Origin: TMED27 sp964350435
Lineage (GTDB): Bacteria > Pseudomonadota > Alphaproteobacteria > Micavibrionales > Micavibrionaceae
DNA: 49,622 nt
Direction of reading: 5' to 3'
NCBI GenBank assembly: GCA_964350435.1
Contig: CAYGJS010000015.1
Location: 1-49,622, forward strand
The notes beneath the pieces were generated by a model. It was not told the origin of the DNA. It made no database searches and saw only the letters and a program-made list of their open reading frames with translations. Made by a program: the position numbers and the translations under genes. This document shows, piece by piece, positions 27,148 to 34,448 of this stretch; position 1 is the first letter of the stretch; every line of letters begins with the position of its first letter.

Positions 27148-27924
27148 TCAGAGCGCAGCAAAAGTTTCAAGTGCAATGTGTTTTTGTAAAAACCCTTGAA
27201 AATCAAATGCGGGGAAGGCCTCCATCGTTGACTCAACGCTGCTTCCTAGGCTCTGCCCTTCGCACAGCGCAAGCAGCATTGTATATTCATCCTCGGCAAG
27301 GCTGAGGGTTTTCGAATCCAGTTGCGGGCGATAAACCATAATCGCGCCGCCGCCTTCCGCGACATTCAGCGTGCCTTGCGGGTCATCCTCGGCGCAAAAT
27401 TCCTGTATCTTTATAATCGGAAAGCGCGAGCGCATCAGCTTCACACTCTCGCGTAAATTCAGCTTCAAATCCCCGAGATCATCTGGCACAACCCCCGCCA
27501 AAGCTTCGGCGGATAGCGGCGCATCATCCCGCGCATGATAGGCCAGATTAACCGCAATCTCATACCGCGCAATATCAGGCAAATACGGCAAGGCTTTCGC
27601 CATCTCGAACTCTTCGATAAATTCGCTAAACCCTTGACCATAAAGGCTAATGCATCCTTCTTGCGGCGGGTTTTTCAAAATAAAACTCCGCGCCATCAGC
27701 TCCAGAAATGCCCGCCCCACCAGCCTATCCAAAATCGGGAAATTCGCGACCATCAAATCGGTTAAACTGCCCACGATATTATTCCTATAGACCTTTAAAC
27801 GCGCAGGCAGAGCGATCTCGCCTTCTTCGCAAAACGCAGCCAAGTCTGCAGGCGGGCTGTCCAGCGCATCAGGATGATCCAGCATCAAATCCACAAAGCG
27901 GTCTTGAAATTCACGCAGCCGCAT
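27148..27924 (-). CDS. bufC: HvfC/BufC family peptide-modification partner (DUF2063)
   Basis: Partner of the MNIO enzyme; it is thought to bind the precursor peptide and present it to BufB. The 258 residues begin with the DUF2063 segment REFQDRFVDLMLDH and contain RLKVYRNNIVGSLTDLMVANFPILDRLVG, trimmed here to its key YRNN and FP(I/V) elements. The C-terminal part is a mixed domain without known motifs. It overlaps bufB by 14 bases, which suggests tight coupling of the two products. Confidence 0.88.
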   Translation of the reverse strand: MRLREFQDRFVDLMLDHPDALDSPPADLAAFCEEGEIALPARLKVYRNNIVGSLTDLMVANFPILDRLVGRAFLELMARSFILKNPPQEGCISLYGQGFSEFIEEFEMAKALPYLPDIARYEIAVNLAYHARDDAPLSAEALAGVVPDDLGDLKLNLRESVKLMRSRFPIIKIQEFCAEDDPQGTLNVAEGGGAIMVYRPQLDSKTLSLAEDEYTMLLALCEGQSLGSSVESTMEAFPAFDFQGFLQKHIALETFAAL

Positions 27925-28813
27925 GTGCTCGTCCCAGTTCCCTTAAAATCTCCCGCGCTTTATCCGCTTCTGCCACCAACACGGAAAGCGCAGGAATATC
28001 CGCGTCCCATTCGATCAGAGTCGGAACAGCGCCTATTTGCGATACGGCATGCCGATATAAATCCCAGACATCGCCCTTTACGGGCCGCGAATGCGTATCC
28101 ACCAAAATCTGGCCACCGCCCGCCTCTTGCTCGATATGCCCCGCCAAATGCATCTCGCCCACATGGCGCGGGTCGATTGTGTCAATATAACTCCAGGCGT
28201 CATAGCCGTGATTATGTGCCTGCACATAGATATTGTTAAGATCCAGCAAAATCCCGCACCCCGTCATCTCCGCCAAACGGTTCATAAACACATCTTCATG
28301 CATTTCATTCCCCTTAAACGCGAGATAGGTCGAAGGGTTCTCCACCAGGATTTTACGCCCGAAAACCTCCTGCGTACGCGCGATATTCCGCGCCAGTTTA
28401 TCAAGGCTTTCCTGCGTATAGGGCAAGGGCAAAAGGTCATTCAAATGCGCATTGCCACTCGCGCTCCATGAAGCATGGTCAGACACGCTAAACGGCTGAT
28501 AAAAATCAATCAGCTCTTTAAATTTATATAAGTGATCCTCCGATACCGGACGATCAGAGCCCAGCGACAAACCGACAGCATGAAGCGATAGGGGGTATTT
28601 CTTGCGCGCCTCAGACAGAAAATGGCGATGCGCGCCGCCGCCAAAATAATTCTCGGGGTGAACCTCGATCCATCCAATCTTAAGGTCGGTATCAAGAACC
28701 TCCTGATAATGCGCGGAGCGAAGTCCAATTCCCACCGGCGATACAGAGGAAATCTCTGCAAGAGAGGGAGCCGGCGGGAAAAGGGTTTCATCAAGTGTGG
28801 AATACACAGTCAT
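27911..28813 (-). CDS. bufB: MNIO family bufferin maturase (DUF692)
   Basis: A multinuclear non-heme iron oxidase of the DUF692 family, which modifies Cys residues of its substrate peptide. The TIM-barrel protein has 300 residues and shows the metal-ligand segments in order: LHAVGLS, VSDHASW, VENPSTY, LLDLNNIYV, MHLAGH, DTHSRPV and a final IEWD. In characterised bufferin systems such enzymes convert Cys to a thiooxazole that binds copper; that chemistry is inferred here from the family and operon. It lies 15 bases after bufA1. Confidence 0.92.
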   Translation of the reverse strand: MTVYSTLDETLFPPAPSLAEISSVSPVGIGLRSAHYQEVLDTDLKIGWIEVHPENYFGGGAHRHFLSEARKKYPLSLHAVGLSLGSDRPVSEDHLYKFKELIDFYQPFSVSDHASWSASGNAHLNDLLPLPYTQESLDKLARNIARTQEVFGRKILVENPSTYLAFKGNEMHEDVFMNRLAEMTGCGILLDLNNIYVQAHNHGYDAWSYIDTIDPRHVGEMHLAGHIEQEAGGGQILVDTHSRPVKGDVWDLYRHAVSQIGAVPTLIEWDADIPALSVLVAEADKAREILRELGRAHAAA

Positions 28814-28828
28814 AAAGTCAGGATAGGA

Positions 28829-29170
28829 TTAGTGACCCATCATGCCTTCAACTTTGTCCATTGTGCCTTCTACCGCATCTGCTGCTTTGTCCAGCATGGC
28901 TGTTTTGGGTTCCAAAGAACCGCCAGCAAGTTTCTCGCAAACGCCGGTCGGAAGCGCAAGCCACTCACCGCCATCTGCATCAGTTGCGGCATGTCCGGCG
29001 CATGAATGCGTCTTCGCAGCATTCGCGCAGTCATTGGCACCGGCCTTAACAACGCCGTAGCATTTTTCTTTGCCAGCCATGTCCATAGCATTCGCAGCGT
29101 TAATACCGCCGGCAACTGTAAGAGCAACAGCAGAAGCGAGTAATGTATTGAGTGTTTTATTCGAAGCCAT
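28829..29170 (-). CDS. bufA1: BufA1 family periplasmic bufferin precursor (DUF2282)
   Basis: Precursor of a copper-buffering modified peptide. Of 113 residues the first 28 are a signal peptide ending AANA. The four conserved Cys are C37 (EKCYGV), C48 (AGANDC), C57 (HSCAG) and C78 (PTGVC), the usual DUF2282 pattern. After that core, a tail of about 25 residues (KAADAVEGTMDKVEGMMGH end) is predicted helical and is rich in Met. The start has AAGGAG nearby. It is the first gene of the operon and sits behind a sigma-F-like promoter. Confidence 0.93.
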   Translation of the reverse strand: MASNKTLNTLLASAVALTVAGGINAANAMDMAGKEKCYGVVKAGANDCANAAKTHSCAGHAATDADGGEWLALPTGVCEKLAGGSLEPKTAMLDKAADAVEGTMDKVEGMMGH

Positions 29171-29233
29171 TTTATATTTCTCCTTAAATGGTTTAGTCCT
29201 AATTCATTGGGCACGATGCCCGTTGATGGTGTG

Positions 29234-29259
29234 TTCGTACGCAGCAATCCGAAGGTTAC
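29234..29259 (-). promoter_or_regulatory. ECF sigma-F-type promoter of the bufferin operon
   Basis: Read on the minus strand, GTAACC (29259-29254) and CGAA (29237-29234) are separated by exactly 16 bases. This equals the consensus reported for sigma-F, the heavy-metal-responsive ECF factor of Caulobacter, as I recall it. It lies about 64 bases upstream of bufA1. No sigma-F or anti-sigma gene is in the window. Confidence 0.75.
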
Positions 29260-29320
29260 AATCTTTATAAAAAAAAGCGAGTCAGAAGATTGCCTTTCGT
29301 TAAAAAAAAGGTATTGGTTA

Positions 29321-30241
29321 ATGATGAAAATCCATAAGTCCCTCAATTCCATATCTGCCGAGGATAAAGGTGCTGTCATCGCTATCGGCAATTTCGACGG
29401 CGTGCATCGCGGCCACCAGGCATTATTGAATAAGGCAAAGGCCATCGCGCAAGACAAGGCCGCCCCCCTCGGTGTGCTGACATTCGAGCCGCACCCGAAA
29501 AGACTCTTTCGCCCCGATGACGCGCCCAGCCGCCTGACCCCGCGCGCGCTTAAAATCTGGCGAATGGAGGAAGAAAATATCGACGCACTGATATCTTTGA
29601 ACTTCGATTGGGATTTCGCCTCCCAAAGCGCGGAAGAATTTATTCAAAGAATTTTGATCGACGCGCTGGACGCATGCCACGTTGTCGTCGGCGATGATTT
29701 CCGCTTCGGCCAGCTCCGCAAAGGCGATGCGGGCTCCATTGAAAAGGCCGGCATCCCCGTAACGCCTTTTGGCCAAGTCAAAGATCAAAGCGGTGAGGTT
29801 TACTCCTCAAGCCGCATCCGCAAAGCCCTGCGCGATGGCGATATTGAGGCCGCCAATCAAATCCTCGGCTGGAATTGGGAAATCAGGGGCGAGGTCGTCA
29901 AGGGCGACCAACGGGGCAGGGGGCTCGGCTACCCCACCGCCAACGTTAAACTCGAAGACACAATTCACCCCGCTTATGGCGTTTATGCGGTGCGCGTGCA
30001 AATCGAAGGCCGCGATGACTGGCTGCCCGCCGCAACCAATATCGGCATCCGCCCGATGTTCGAAGTTGCAATCGCGCAAGTCGAAACCTTTATCTTTGAC
30101 TTTGATTCCGAGATCTACGGCAAAACCCTGCGCATCCAACCCGTTAAACGCCTGCGCGGCGAAGCCAAATTCAATAGCCTCGAAGAGCTGGTCTCCCAAA
30201 TGGATAAGGATTGTGAAGCCGCACGGGAAATTTTAATCTGA
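29321..30241 (+). CDS. ribF: Bifunctional riboflavin kinase/FAD synthetase
   Basis: Makes FMN from riboflavin and then FAD. The N-terminal adenylyltransferase domain starts with IAIGNFDGVHRGHQ, and SSSRIRKAL follows near residue 165. The C-terminal kinase domain shows GRGLGYPTANV. The start at 29321 (or the adjacent ATG at 29324) gives 306 residues, the family length; the longer frame to 29207 would run across the divergent bufferin promoter. AAAAGG lies nine bases before the ATG. Confidence 0.95.
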   Translation: MMKIHKSLNSISAEDKGAVIAIGNFDGVHRGHQALLNKAKAIAQDKAAPLGVLTFEPHPKRLFRPDDAPSRLTPRALKIWRMEEENIDALISLNFDWDFASQSAEEFIQRILIDALDACHVVVGDDFRFGQLRKGDAGSIEKAGIPVTPFGQVKDQSGEVYSSSRIRKALRDGDIEAANQILGWNWEIRGEVVKGDQRGRGLGYPTANVKLEDTIHPAYGVYAVRVQIEGRDDWLPAATNIGIRPMFEVAIAQVETFIFDFDSEIYGKTLRIQPVKRLRGEAKFNSLEELVSQMDKDCEAAREILI

Positions 30242-30243
30242 GT

Positions 30244-30310
30244 GTCATTGCGAGGAAGGCTTTAGCCTGACGTGGCAATCTTTGGATTGCGTCCCTGAGT
30301 TCGCAATGAC
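30244..30310. repeat. CATTGCGAG-type palindromic repeat
   Basis: 67 bases from GTCATTGCGAGG to TTCGCAATGAC, with inner arms GGCAATC and GATTGC, fill almost all of the gap between ribF and the AEC transporter gene. The copy could fold as a long hairpin in RNA and limit read-through. Confidence 0.8.
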
Positions 30311-30321
30311 AATATATCCAA

Positions 30322-31242
30322 ATGGACATCTTCTTCACCCTGCTTACAAACCTCATCCCGCTTTACGTTTTGATCGGCCTTGGCTGGTTTGCAGGTCGTT
30401 TCTTTGAAGTTGACCGCAACACCCTTGCCAATCTGGCTATTTTCATCATGTTACCGATTGTCGTCTTCGGTTTTGTTTTGAAACTAGATTTTGAGCCCAG
30501 CTACTTTCTGCTGCCCATCGTGATTTATGCGGTGCAGGCTTCTATAGGTTTGTTCTTCCTCTGGCTCGCGCGAAAAATCTATGACGGCGCGGAGGCCAAT
30601 ATTCTGGCCATGGCGGCCTCGATGGGCAATACGGGCTATTTCGGATTGCCATTGGCATTGCTGCTTTTTACGCCTGAACAAATCGCGATCTATATTTTTG
30701 CGATGATGGGCGGCTCGGTCTATGAGGCCACCATCGGCTATTACATCGCCGCGCGCGGACGTTTCGATGTTCGCACAAGCCTGATTAAATTGGCCAAATT
30801 TCCAACGCTCTATGCTATCGCCTTGGCTTTTGTCATCAGAGGTTTAGGGATTGAAATGCCTGTCCAATTTGATCTGTATTGGGGCTATTTCAAAGGTGCA
30901 TATGTTTTGATCGGTATGATGATTATCGGCGCAGCATTGGCCAAAGTCTCAAAACTGGAAATCGGCCCACGTTTTTTAAGCCTGACATTCCTCGGAAAAT
31001 TCATCATTTGGCCTGGGCTTGTGTTCGGCTGGGTCATGCTGGACAAAGCCTTTTTACACATGTTCAACCAAGACATCTACAACCTCATGCTCGTCATGGC
31101 CATCGTCCCGCCCGCCGCCAACATCGCCGCCTTCGCATCGCAACTCAATCTTATCCCAGAAAAAGCCGCCACGACGATCATGCTCAGCACGCTTTTCGCA
31201 CTGTTCTATATCCCATTTGTCTTGATGTTGGTGCCGTTTTAA
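30322..31242 (+). CDS. AEC family (auxin efflux carrier-like) transporter
   Basis: A 306-residue membrane protein with about ten helices in two five-helix halves. The first half contains FLKVD-like FFEVDRNTLANLAIFIMLPIVVF, shortened here to its key NLA..F.MLP element, and the second half ends in MAIVPPAANIAAFAS, a typical crossing-helix segment. Relatives move small organic anions such as malate or malonate; the substrate here is unknown. It is 16 bases upstream of ileS. Confidence 0.85.
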   Translation: MDIFFTLLTNLIPLYVLIGLGWFAGRFFEVDRNTLANLAIFIMLPIVVFGFVLKLDFEPSYFLLPIVIYAVQASIGLFFLWLARKIYDGAEANILAMAASMGNTGYFGLPLALLLFTPEQIAIYIFAMMGGSVYEATIGYYIAARGRFDVRTSLIKLAKFPTLYAIALAFVIRGLGIEMPVQFDLYWGYFKGAYVLIGMMIIGAALAKVSKLEIGPRFLSLTFLGKFIIWPGLVFGWVMLDKAFLHMFNQDIYNLMLVMAIVPPAANIAAFASQLNLIPEKAATTIMLSTLFALFYIPFVLMLVPF

Positions 31243-31258
31243 GGCAATCTCCCGCGTT

Positions 31259-34200
31259 ATGAGCGATACAGAACAGAACAAAGACAGCTACAAAGACACC
31301 GTTTTCCTGCCCAAAACGGATTTCCCCATGCGCGGCAACCTCCCGCAAAAGGAACCCGAAATCCTCGCAAAATGGCAGGAGATGGATCTCTATGCCAAGA
31401 TGCGCGAGGCGGACGCGGATAAAGAAAAATGGATCCTGCATGACGGACCGCCATATGCCAATGGCGATATTCATATGGGGCACGCCCTGAATAAAATCCT
31501 CAAAGACGTGAGCGTCAAAACCCACGCCATGCTGGGCTATAACACGCCTTACGTGCCGGGCTGGGACTGCCACGGCCTGCCCATCGAATGGAAGATCGAG
31601 GAAAAATACCGCAACGCGGGCAAAGATAAAGACGAGGTCGAAGCCCTCCAATTCCGTGAAGAATGCCGCGCCTTTGCACAAAAATGGGTGGATATCCAAT
31701 CCGATCAGTTCCAGCGCCTCGGCGTAACGGGCGATTGGAAAGACCCATATCTCACCATGACCAACCGCGCGGAAAGCAAAATCGTCCGCGAAATTCATAA
31801 ATTCGCAACCAATGGCGGCCTCTATCGCGGCGCAAAACCCGTCATGTGGTCGGTCGTTGAAAAAACCGCCCTCGCCGAAGCCGAAGTTGAATATAAAGAA
31901 CATAAATCCGTCACCATCTGGATCCGCTTTCCGGTTGAGCAAACAAACGTGGAATTGCTTAAAGGCGCCGATATCGTCATCTGGACAACCACCCCTTGGA
32001 CCATGCCCTCCAACCGCGCGATTGCATTCGGAGAAAATATCGAATACGGCGTGTATAAGATCAATGACCCTCTCCCTAACCCTCCCCTTGCGAGGGGGAG
32101 GGAAGAGGCTTCGCAAGAAGCCGAGGGTGGGGGTGTGAAAATTTGCATAGCCACAAGCCTTGCTGAATCTCTGAAAGAAGCCGCCAAAATCGAAAGCTGG
32201 GAGCTGCTCGGCACTTTTATGGGCAGCGAAGTCACAGGCACAGTCTGCGCCCACCCTTTAAAACAACGTCATCCTGAAATGCTCGCAAAACAACGTCATC
32301 CTGAAATGCTTGCATTGAAGGATCTAAAAAGCAATGAGCCAGATTCTTCAGCGCAAGCGCTTCAGAATGACAGCGAGTATATTTACGATTTCCCCGTACC
32401 GCTTCTGCTCGGCGATTTCGTCACCGATGACGCAGGAACAGGCTTCGTCCACATCGCCCCCGGCCACGGTGAGGATGATTTCTACCTCATTATGGATCAT
32501 AACTTGAAACAGAGAGCTTGGGAGATAAATGAGAATGCTAACGATGCTGATGAAATGATTGAAAGCATCAAATTGCATAAAGACAAACTAATCGAAATCA
32601 CCGACAACGTCACCGACGACGGCAAGTTCCGCGAACACGTGCCGCTTTTCGCTGGCCTTGAGGTCTACACCCAAGAAGGCAAACTCGGCGACGGTAATTT
32701 CGCAATCCTAAAAGCCATGCAAGAAGCCGGAAAGCTCCTCGCCAAAGGCAGCCTTCGCCACGAATACCCGCACTCATGGCGCTCCAAAGCCCCGCTCATC
32801 TTCCGCACCACCCCGCAATGGTTCATCGCGATGGATAGTGAAGCCAAGCCCGGGGACAGTTACTTTTTAGAAAAAAGTAACTGTCCCCGGAGTCAAACCT
32901 TACGCCAAAACGCACTCCAGGCCATCAAAGACACGCGCTGGGTTCCCGCAAAAGGCGAAGCCCGCATCCGCTCCATGATCGAAAACCGCCCCGACTGGTG
33001 CATCTCCCGCCAGCGCAGCTGGGGCGTGCCCATCGCGCTGTTCGTCCATAAAGACACCGGCGAAATCCTGAATGATGAAGCCGTGCTGGGCCGCATCGGC
33101 GATATCTTCGAAACCGAAGGCTCCGATGCTTGGTGGTCACGAAACGCCCAGGACTTCCTCGGTAACGATTACAGCAGCGATGACTATGAGCAAGTCTTCG
33201 ACATCGTCGATGTCTGGTTCGAAAGCGGCTCCACCCACGCCTTCGTCGTCGAAGACCGCGAGGATTTAGGCCAGCGCGCCGACCTCTATCTCGAAGGCTC
33301 CGACCAGCATCGCGGCTGGTTCCACTCCTCTCTCCTCGAATCCGTCGGAACGCGAGGGGTTGCCCCCTACAAAGCCGTTCTCACCCACGGCTTCGTCCTC
33401 GATCAAGACGGCTATAAAATGTCCAAATCCTTAGGCAACGTCGTCGATCCGCTCAAGCTTATGGATGAGTTCGGCGCCGACATAATCCGCCTTTGGGCGC
33501 TCACCTGCGATTATTCCGAAGACATCAAAATCGGCCAAGACACCATCAAACAAACCGGCGATCTCTACCGCCGCATCCGCAATACGCTGCGCTTCCTGCT
33601 CGGCGCACTCGAAGGCTTCACGGCAGAAGAATCCGTCTTTGCCCGTCATTGCGAGGAGGGCGCAAGCCCGACGCGGCAATCCACAGATTGCTTCGCTGGT
33701 GCTCGCAATGACGATGTTATAAAATCGCTCCCCGAACTCGAACAACTCGTCCTCCACCAGCTCTATGAAATGGATAAAAAAATCACGAGCAATATCGAGG
33801 ATTTCGACTTCATGCGCATGACCAAGGCGCTGCATGATTTCTGTAATCAGGAACTCAGCTCGCTTTACTTTGATATCCGCAAAGACCGCCTCTATTGCGA
33901 TGCGCCCGATAGCTTTGAGCGCCGCGCCACCCGCTCCGTCATGGCCGTCCTCTTTGACTGCCTGACCAGCTGGCTCGCCCCTGTGCTTGTCTTCACGGCT
34001 GAAGAAGCATGGCAACACCGCCCCGAAGGCGTCTTCGGCGAAGAAGAAAGCATCCATTTGCGCGAATTCCCCGACGTGCCCGAGAACTGGCATAACCCCG
34101 CTTTGGCCGGAAAATGGTTTGCCCTGCGCGACCTGCGTAAATCAGTATTGGAAGCCATCGAACCAATGCGCGCCGATAAAACCATCCGCTCCTCGCTCGA

Positions 34201-34441
34201 AGCACTGCCCGTCATCACCCTCGATGAAAACATGGCTAAAGCTATCGAAGGCATCGCGCTGGATGATCTCTTCATCACCTCACAAGTGCAGGTGAGTGGC
34301 GGCGACAAAACAGCCGTGAAAATCGAAAAAGCATTGGGCGAAAAATGCGAACGCTGCTGGAAAGTCCTGCCCGAAGTCACCGAAAACGGCGACATCTGCA
34401 ACCGCTGCGCCGCCGCGGTCAAACACAAAAAAGCCGCTTAA
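31259..34441 (+). CDS. ileS: Isoleucyl-tRNA synthetase with four in-frame repeat insertions
   Basis: Charges tRNA-Ile. Core motifs are intact: HMGH at 72-75, KMSKS at 720-724, the editing-domain segment TDDAGTGFVHIAPGHGEDD, and a C-terminal zinc site CERCW..CNRC. At 1060 residues it is roughly 100 longer than usual alphaproteobacterial IleS. The extra residues match four blocks encoded by dispersed palindromic repeats: about 270-292 and 335-372 in the editing domain, 531-544 just before the catalytic-core segment ENRPDWCISRQRSWG, and 796-819 in the anticodon-binding domain. All keep the frame open, and none falls within a catalytic motif. The stop codon shares a palindrome with the stop of ppx. 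Confidence 0.97.
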   Translation: MSDTEQNKDSYKDTVFLPKTDFPMRGNLPQKEPEILAKWQEMDLYAKMREADADKEKWILHDGPPYANGDIHMGHALNKILKDVSVKTHAMLGYNTPYVPGWDCHGLPIEWKIEEKYRNAGKDKDEVEALQFREECRAFAQKWVDIQSDQFQRLGVTGDWKDPYLTMTNRAESKIVREIHKFATNGGLYRGAKPVMWSVVEKTALAEAEVEYKEHKSVTIWIRFPVEQTNVELLKGADIVIWTTTPWTMPSNRAIAFGENIEYGVYKINDPLPNPPLARGREEASQEAEGGGVKICIATSLAESLKEAAKIESWELLGTFMGSEVTGTVCAHPLKQRHPEMLAKQRHPEMLALKDLKSNEPDSSAQALQNDSEYIYDFPVPLLLGDFVTDDAGTGFVHIAPGHGEDDFYLIMDHNLKQRAWEINENANDADEMIESIKLHKDKLIEITDNVTDDGKFREHVPLFAGLEVYTQEGKLGDGNFAILKAMQEAGKLLAKGSLRHEYPHSWRSKAPLIFRTTPQWFIAMDSEAKPGDSYFLEKSNCPRSQTLRQNALQAIKDTRWVPAKGEARIRSMIENRPDWCISRQRSWGVPIALFVHKDTGEILNDEAVLGRIGDIFETEGSDAWWSRNAQDFLGNDYSSDDYEQVFDIVDVWFESGSTHAFVVEDREDLGQRADLYLEGSDQHRGWFHSSLLESVGTRGVAPYKAVLTHGFVLDQDGYKMSKSLGNVVDPLKLMDEFGADIIRLWALTCDYSEDIKIGQDTIKQTGDLYRRIRNTLRFLLGALEGFTAEESVFARHCEEGASPTRQSTDCFAGARNDDVIKSLPELEQLVLHQLYEMDKKITSNIEDFDFMRMTKALHDFCNQELSSLYFDIRKDRLYCDAPDSFERRATRSVMAVLFDCLTSWLAPVLVFTAEEAWQHRPEGVFGEEESIHLREFPDVPENWHNPALAGKWFALRDLRKSVLEAIEPMRADKTIRSSLEALPVITLDENMAKAIEGIALDDLFITSQVQVSGGDKTAVKIEKALGEKCERCWKVLPEVTENGDICNRCAAAVKHKKAA
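32068..32134. repeat. CCCTCCCC..GGTGGGGG repeat inside ileS
   Basis: Reads CCCTCTCCCTAACCCTCCCC, then a GAGGGGGAGGGAAGAGGC arm and a GAGGGTGGGGG end. A close relative lies after murC at 49522-49586, and part of one before ftsW. It is translated as a Pro-, Gly- and Glu-rich block between YGVYKI and ICIATSLAES in the editing domain. Confidence 0.85.
32261..32314. repeat. Tandem duplication of 27 bases inside ileS
   Basis: Two consecutive 27-base units differ at one position and each encodes KQRHPEMLA. Each unit contains the left arm CGTCATCCTGAA of the palindromic repeat that continues downstream, so the left end of that insertion has been duplicated in frame. Confidence 0.9.
32294..32372. repeat. 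CGTCATCCTGAA..TTCAGAATGAC repeat inside ileS
   Basis: The left arm CGTCATCCTGAAATGC and the right arm GCGCTTCAGAATGAC are near reverse complements around a GAAGGATC..AGATTCTTC middle. This arrangement is a widely distributed bacterial repeat type. It is translated between GTVCAHPL and YDFPVPLLLGDF of the editing domain. Confidence 0.8.
32850..32890. repeat. Perfect 19-bp palindrome with 3-base loop inside ileS
   Basis: CCGGGGACAGTTACTTTTT, three bases, then its exact reverse complement. It is translated as PGDSYFLEKSNCPR between the FIAMDS and TLRQNAL segments of the catalytic core. The GGGGACAGTTACTTTTT arm is a known dispersed repeat type in proteobacteria; no other copy lies in this window. 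Confidence 0.88.
33644..33713. repeat. CATTGCGAG-type palindromic repeat inside ileS
   Basis: 70 bases from CGTCATTGCGAGG to CTCGCAATGACG, with inner GGCAATCC and GATTGCTTCG, the same family as the intergenic copies. It is translated as RHCEEGASPTRQSTDCFAG and following residues in the anticodon-binding domain. The frame is open here, whereas the same frame of the copy at 47941 meets a TAA. Confidence 0.9.
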
Positions 34442-34448
34442 GCGGCTT
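34427..34448 (-). terminator. Terminator of ppx overlapping both stop codons
   Basis: An 18-base perfect palindrome (AAGCCGC, TTAA, GCGGCTT) contains the stop codons of ileS and of the convergent ppx gene in its TTAA centre. On the minus strand it is followed by a T run, so it can terminate ppx transcription. On the plus strand no T run follows. Confidence 0.65.

Noticed and set aside
31184..32254. A 356-residue open frame antisense to the start of ileS
   Set aside because: No start signal or homology; it crosses the end of the AEC gene and the repeat in ileS.
31259..34441. Interpretation of the ileS extra blocks as frameshifts or a pseudogene
   Set aside because: The frame is open from HMGH through KMSKS to the zinc site and no motif is lost, so the gene looks functional.
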